This document shows, one piece after another, positions 51,510 through 54,672 of a stretch of DNA of 54,672 nucleotides (positions are counted from its first letter, which is position 1; every line of letters starts with the position of its first letter). The stretch covers positions 1 to 54,672 of the forward strand of contig JAFRHH010000067.1 of NCBI GenBank assembly GCA_017433405.1, read 5' to 3'. Position numbers and translations under genes: made by a program. The stretch comes from Clostridia bacterium (lineage in GTDB: Bacteria > Bacillota > Clostridia > Christensenellales > Aristaeellaceae). The notes beneath the pieces were generated by a model. It saw only the letters and a program-made list of their open reading frames with translations. It had not been told where the DNA came from and did not search any database.

Positions 51510-52104
51510 GCGAATGGATATAAGATCACATTATGATCTGCTTATTGAGGAGAACAACGATCCGTTCCGCGATCCGCCGGCGTTACGGAAATACATGGAA
51601 TCATGGGATGGGCAAGTGTTCCTGGACCTGATGGAACTGGACGAGTCGAAAACGGTTCTTGAGATCGGCGTCGGGACAGGAAGGCTTGCCATAAAAACAG
51701 CCGGGTGCTGCCGTTGGCTGACAGGGATCGATATATCCCCCAAAACCATCGAAAGAGCAAGGGAGAATCTTCAGCATTGTTTGAATATATCCCTGATTTG
51801 TGATGATTTTATCACCCATCAGTTTACAGAGACATTCGATGTGGTTTATTCTTCGCTTACAATGATGCACTTTCAGGACAAGAGGTCAGTGATTGGCAAA
51901 ATCCACGCCTTATTGAACTACAAAGGACTTCTCTGTTTATCCATAGATAAAAGCCGGAGTGAATGGATTGATATGGGGAGCAGAAGAATTCGGATTTATC
52001 CGGATACAAAGGAAAACATTGTTACACTTGCTGAACAGGCCGGAATGAAAACAAAAAGGATCACTGAGATCGAAAATGCTTATCTTCTGGTGTTCATGAA
52101 ATGA
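51493..52104 (+). CDS. class I SAM-dependent methyltransferase
   Basis: 203 residues, overlapping the end of the fusion gene by 17 bases. Motif I VLEIGVGTGRLAIKTAGCC, then LTGIDISPKTIERARENL, TFDVVYSSLTMMHFQDKRSV, LLNYKGLLCLSIDKS. Small-molecule methyltransferase type; substrate unknown. Confidence 0.88.
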   Translation: MGNCFERMDIRSHYDLLIEENNDPFRDPPALRKYMESWDGQVFLDLMELDESKTVLEIGVGTGRLAIKTAGCCRWLTGIDISPKTIERARENLQHCLNISLICDDFITHQFTETFDVVYSSLTMMHFQDKRSVIGKIHALLNYKGLLCLSIDKSRSEWIDMGSRRIRIYPDTKENIVTLAEQAGMKTKRITEIENAYLLVFMK

Positions 52105-52123
52105 TTGAAGATGTGGGGCAGGT

Positions 52124-52201
52124 ATGGGAATACTGATATGCGTACTCAACGGAACCGGGAAAAGCACCCTGAGGAGAATGCTGGCTGATCGGTTGAGATA
52201 A
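52124..52201 (+). pseudogene. truncated P-loop kinase/ATPase
   Basis: ATG 52124 opens MGILICVLNGTGKSTLRRML and stops at TAA 52199-52201 after 25 residues. NGTGKST is a Walker A motif and the opening matches small AAA/kinase-type proteins that continue for ~170 residues. The remainder is missing, so it is a decayed or deleted gene. Confidence 0.5.
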
Positions 52202-52245
52202 CGTGGATTACCTTATGTTAGTCTTGCTGAAGGAGAATGCCTGAT

Positions 52246-53370
52246 ATGATATACCGTCTTCCTTGTATCAACGATGAAAAGATGCTCCGGGAATATGTTC
52301 GGGAGCATCACGATCATGGCGAAACCAGCATCAGCGCCAGCCTGGGTTTAGCATCTTCTGATTATTCCGAATGGGTAGAGAAAATACAAAGAAACGCTTT
52401 GACCGGTGATGAAGCTTGGGGGAAATCGTTGTTGTATCTTTGCTTTGATCAGAACCGCCTGATTGGTTTGCTAAGCATTCGATATGAATTACCCAAGGAA
52501 CTGTCTGAAAAATACGGGGATATTGGTTATGGAGTTCGACCGTCTGAAAGGAACAAAGGCTATGCGACGGCCATGTTACGATACGCTTTGTCAGTATGTA
52601 AAGAAAAAGGTATGGGAAAAGTGGTTCTCGGCTGCTATAAAGACAACCTTGCTTCAGCAGCGACAATAAGGAAAAACGGAGGTATCCTTGCTACGGAGAA
52701 CAATAATTACAAAGAAAACAAAACCAGCCAGTATTATTCAATAACCCTGTCGGAAAGAAAACCTGGAGATATGCAGAACCGGATTATATCGGATATCTCC
52801 CAATACATATTTGTTGCTGATGAAGTCCAAAAAGTGGATGCCATCTTTCTTCCCGGAGGCTCTCACCCTGAGCAACCGGAATATGCTGCACAGCTTTATC
52901 GGGAAGGCTATGCCAAATGGATAATACCTTCCGGCGGAGTCAGTGTTAAACGGGACAAATGGCCCGGCGTTCGCTCCAAAGCAGAGATTTACAATGGCGA
53001 GTATCACTCTGACTGTGATTTCTTTACAGATGCTTTAATGAAAAACGGGGTGCCTGCCTCTGCTATCATCGGTGAGAACAAATCCGGACACACGCGTGAC
53101 AATGCTTTCTTCTCCCGGACAGTCATTGATGAAAAAGGCATTGAGATAAAAACCGCCATGATTGTCTGCAAGGCATTTCATGCACGACGCTGCTTGATGC
53201 TCTACCAAATGGCTTTCCCGGATGTATCCTTTATTGTGCGGCCGGTTCATTGCTATAACATTACGAAGAGCAATTGGTATATTACTGAGGAAGGGATAGA
53301 CCGGGTTCTTGGAGAACTTGCCCGCTGCGGAAATCAGTTTGTTGCGGATATTAAGAATTATCTGAAATGA
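52246..53370 (+). CDS. GNAT acetyltransferase fused to YdcF/DUF218 domain
   Basis: 374 residues. ATG 52246 is at better distance from AAGGAGA than ATG 52237. Residues ~1-166 are a GNAT (GYGVRPSERNKGYATAML at 94-111, DNLASAATIRKNGG). Residues ~198-374 are a YdcF/DUF218 domain: AIFLPGGSHPEQPEYAAQLY, WIIPSGGVSVKRDKWPGVRS, SGHTRDNAFFSRTVID, ICKAFHARRCLMLYQMAFPD. DUF218 proteins (SanA/YdcF) are linked to envelope integrity and drug tolerance; E. coli YdcF binds SAM. Inferred: a two-domain modifier. No membrane segment. Confidence 0.87.
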   Translation: MIYRLPCINDEKMLREYVREHHDHGETSISASLGLASSDYSEWVEKIQRNALTGDEAWGKSLLYLCFDQNRLIGLLSIRYELPKELSEKYGDIGYGVRPSERNKGYATAMLRYALSVCKEKGMGKVVLGCYKDNLASAATIRKNGGILATENNNYKENKTSQYYSITLSERKPGDMQNRIISDISQYIFVADEVQKVDAIFLPGGSHPEQPEYAAQLYREGYAKWIIPSGGVSVKRDKWPGVRSKAEIYNGEYHSDCDFFTDALMKNGVPASAIIGENKSGHTRDNAFFSRTVIDEKGIEIKTAMIVCKAFHARRCLMLYQMAFPDVSFIVRPVHCYNITKSNWYITEEGIDRVLGELARCGNQFVADIKNYLK

Positions 53371-53426
53371 CAGATTCGCATTTGCTGAACTGATGAAAAA
53401 TTGGGATATAGAAAACAGAAGGAAAA

Positions 53427-53948
53427 ATGACGATGCATAATATAGAATTAAAACAACTATCGCTGGATATGGGGAAAACGGAATATGATATGCTGCAGGA
53501 GATTCCTGAAGTAGAGAACGGTTTTACGAACCCAGCATATAACCTGTCCTATGACGAGTATAAAGAGTGGTTGCGGATAACGGATAATAATTCCATAGGC
53601 ATTGATTTGCCGGAAGGGTGGATTCCATATACTACTTATGTTTTATATGTTGACGGTATTCCTGTCGGTTACGGCAGAGTCAGGCATTCGTCATCTGAGT
53701 ATCTGGAAAAGGTTGTCGGCGCAGGGAATCTGGGGTACGGAATCGCAAAGGAATATAGAAGAAGAGGATACGGAAGTATTTTATTCAAAGAATTATTGAA
53801 AAAGTGCAAAGAGATTGGATATACAGAAATTAAGCTATTTCCAATGAAAAGCAACGAGCCTACCGTAAAAATCATGATGAAAAACGGCGGCCAGATTATT
53901 GGGGATTTCAAGAATCAGAAACATATCATCCGCATACCATTGGAATGA
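53427..53948 (+). CDS. GNAT family N-acetyltransferase
   Basis: 173 residues after GAAGG. Acetyl-CoA loop LGYGIAKEYRRRGYGSILFK, YTEIKLFPMKSNEPTVKIMM, KNGGQIIGDF. It resembles the GNATs at 48.2 and 52.2 kb in the second half. The gene is among the most AT-rich of the window, consistent with transfer. Substrate unknown. Confidence 0.88.
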   Translation: MTMHNIELKQLSLDMGKTEYDMLQEIPEVENGFTNPAYNLSYDEYKEWLRITDNNSIGIDLPEGWIPYTTYVLYVDGIPVGYGRVRHSSSEYLEKVVGAGNLGYGIAKEYRRRGYGSILFKELLKKCKEIGYTEIKLFPMKSNEPTVKIMMKNGGQIIGDFKNQKHIIRIPLE

Positions 53949-54041
53949 GGTGATGATATTCACAACAAACTCCCGTAAGTCGGGATATCGCTAAATCGGA
54001 ATGTATGGAGGAAGTCTGATTATGGAGTGTGAATATACTGT

Positions 54042-54626
54042 ATGAAGGTATTTGTTGTTTATTGCCATCCGTCAGATGATTCTTTTACGAAGCATATGTG
54101 CGATGCATTTATCAAAGGCATCGTGGATTCCGGGAATGAGTATATTCTGTCGGATCTTTACAAGATGGGTTTTGATCCGACAATGACTGAACAAGAATAC
54201 CTCAGGGATGCATATTACAGGAACACACCGGATATTGCCAGTGACGTGCTTGCCGAGCAGCAGAAGATCAATTCAGTGGATGCAATCGCATTTATTTATC
54301 CGGTATTCTGGACAGAAGCTCCGGCGAAGCTGGTAGGCTGGTTTGACAGGGTATGGTCTTATGGATTCGCATACGGAGAAAAGGCCATGAAAGAACTTGA
54401 CAAAGCAATCGTTCTCTGTTCCGCAGGCAATTCGATTGAACGGCTCGAACAGTTCGGGCTCCTGGACAGTATGAAAAAAGTAATGCTGGGCGACAGACTG
54501 TTCGGACGAGCCCGGAAAATGGAATTCATGATTTTTGGACCAAATCGCCCGCGCAGCGGGCGAAGCCTCATAGTCCGGCTCCGACATCACAAACAGCGAG
54601 TGCTTGAAAGCAACGCTGCTTTTTGA
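54042..54626 (+). CDS. flavodoxin-fold NAD(P)H oxidoreductase with altered C-terminus
   Basis: 194 residues. MKVFVVYCHPSDDSFTKHMC, AFIYPVFWTEAPAKLVGWFD and RVWSYGFAYG are the NQO1/MdaB-type flavodoxin-fold motifs for FMN/FAD and quinone. They indicate two-electron reduction of quinones or nitro compounds. The match ends near residue 165 (KMEFMIF, base ~54538). The last ~28 residues are Arg-rich (RPRSGRSLIVRLRHHKQ) and unlike the family, and the DNA there is GC-rich with a CCCGCGCAGCGGG palindrome. A rearrangement or frameshift is likely at this point. No usable ribosome site is obvious beyond a weak GGAGGAAG at 54007-54014. Confidence 0.75.
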   Translation: MKVFVVYCHPSDDSFTKHMCDAFIKGIVDSGNEYILSDLYKMGFDPTMTEQEYLRDAYYRNTPDIASDVLAEQQKINSVDAIAFIYPVFWTEAPAKLVGWFDRVWSYGFAYGEKAMKELDKAIVLCSAGNSIERLEQFGLLDSMKKVMLGDRLFGRARKMEFMIFGPNRPRSGRSLIVRLRHHKQRVLESNAAF

Positions 54627-54672
54627 TTACAATACCTCTGAAAAAAGCGCCTGTAGGCCCAAAGCTCGCGAC

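Noticed and set aside
53970-53990. Small inverted repeat (TCCCG/CGGGA) before the reductase
   Set aside because: Only five base pairs, no T run; not distinguishable from chance.
46804-54041. Integron-like gene-cassette array
   Set aside because: The gene list is cassette-like, but the gaps are short, several genes overlap, and no attC-type inverted repeats or integrase were seen.
1-54672. CRISPR array, tRNA or rRNA genes
   Set aside because: No regularly spaced direct repeats and no cloverleaf or rRNA-like sequence noticed on reading; short tRNAs could still be missed without a search tool.

Overview
This window looks like chromosome from an anaerobic, Gram-positive-type bacterium of the Bacillota, probably a GC-rich gut or rumen Clostridia of the Christensenellales/Aristaeella kind. 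That placement is inference. It rests on the strong AGGAGG ribosome sites, the simple MKK-type signal peptides of the secreted proteins, the absence of outer-membrane genes, an oxygen-reducing flavodiiron protein, a DUF1858 redox-disulfide protein, PadR/DUF1700/DUF4097 envelope genes and a rhamnogalacturonan lyase. No rRNA, tRNA, CRISPR array or intact transposase was found.

Positions 1-23 kb are chromosomal backbone. In order they hold the end of a DapF-like epimerase; two small secreted proteins; a very large minus-strand protein joining an amino-acid permease to GGDEF, receiver, degenerate GGDEF and EAL domains; a LysM miniprotein with a double-glycine leader; a rhodanese-HTH-HTH regulator; a DUF1858 protein; RecD2; a CPA2 antiporter; an MFS carrier; a DUF3574-like secreted protein and a MATE pump; a secreted 5'-nucleotidase; a PAP2 phosphatase; a flavodiiron protein; and a minus-strand operon PadR-DUF1700-DUF4097-HD-GYP. 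Two separate cyclic-di-GMP proteins therefore lie within 20 kb.

Positions 23.5-30.4 kb hold a rhamnogalacturonan lyase translationally coupled to an exported prephenate-dehydratase-like protein, an AraC regulator and an Agp-like acid phosphatase. Positions 30.4-41 kb are an iron-transport locus. A DtxR-like and a small AraC-like regulator are divergent from FTR1, P19, DUF2318, two FtsX-like permeases, an ATPase, DUF4418, and a further permease/ATPase pair. One permease carries an inserted FMN-binding domain with a flavinylation motif, so the locus probably couples extracytoplasmic electron transfer to iron uptake. Two GTTAG-N6-CTAAC inverted repeats in the divergent promoter region are the likely operators. 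A block of about 94 bases recurs before the phosphatase and before the last permease/ATPase pair, with a weaker third copy before the lyase. GlgX follows at 41.3 kb.

From about 43.5 kb the sequence becomes visibly more AT-rich and starts with gene debris, some of it phage-like. It then carries a MATE pump behind an attenuator-like leader, three very small proteins, a methyltransferase behind a 32-codon leader ORF and terminator, and a same-strand run of GNAT acetyltransferases, methyltransferases, a TfoX-domain protein, a deaminase-GNAT fusion, a GNAT-YdcF fusion and a flavodoxin-like reductase. This resembles an acquired small-molecule modification/resistance island.
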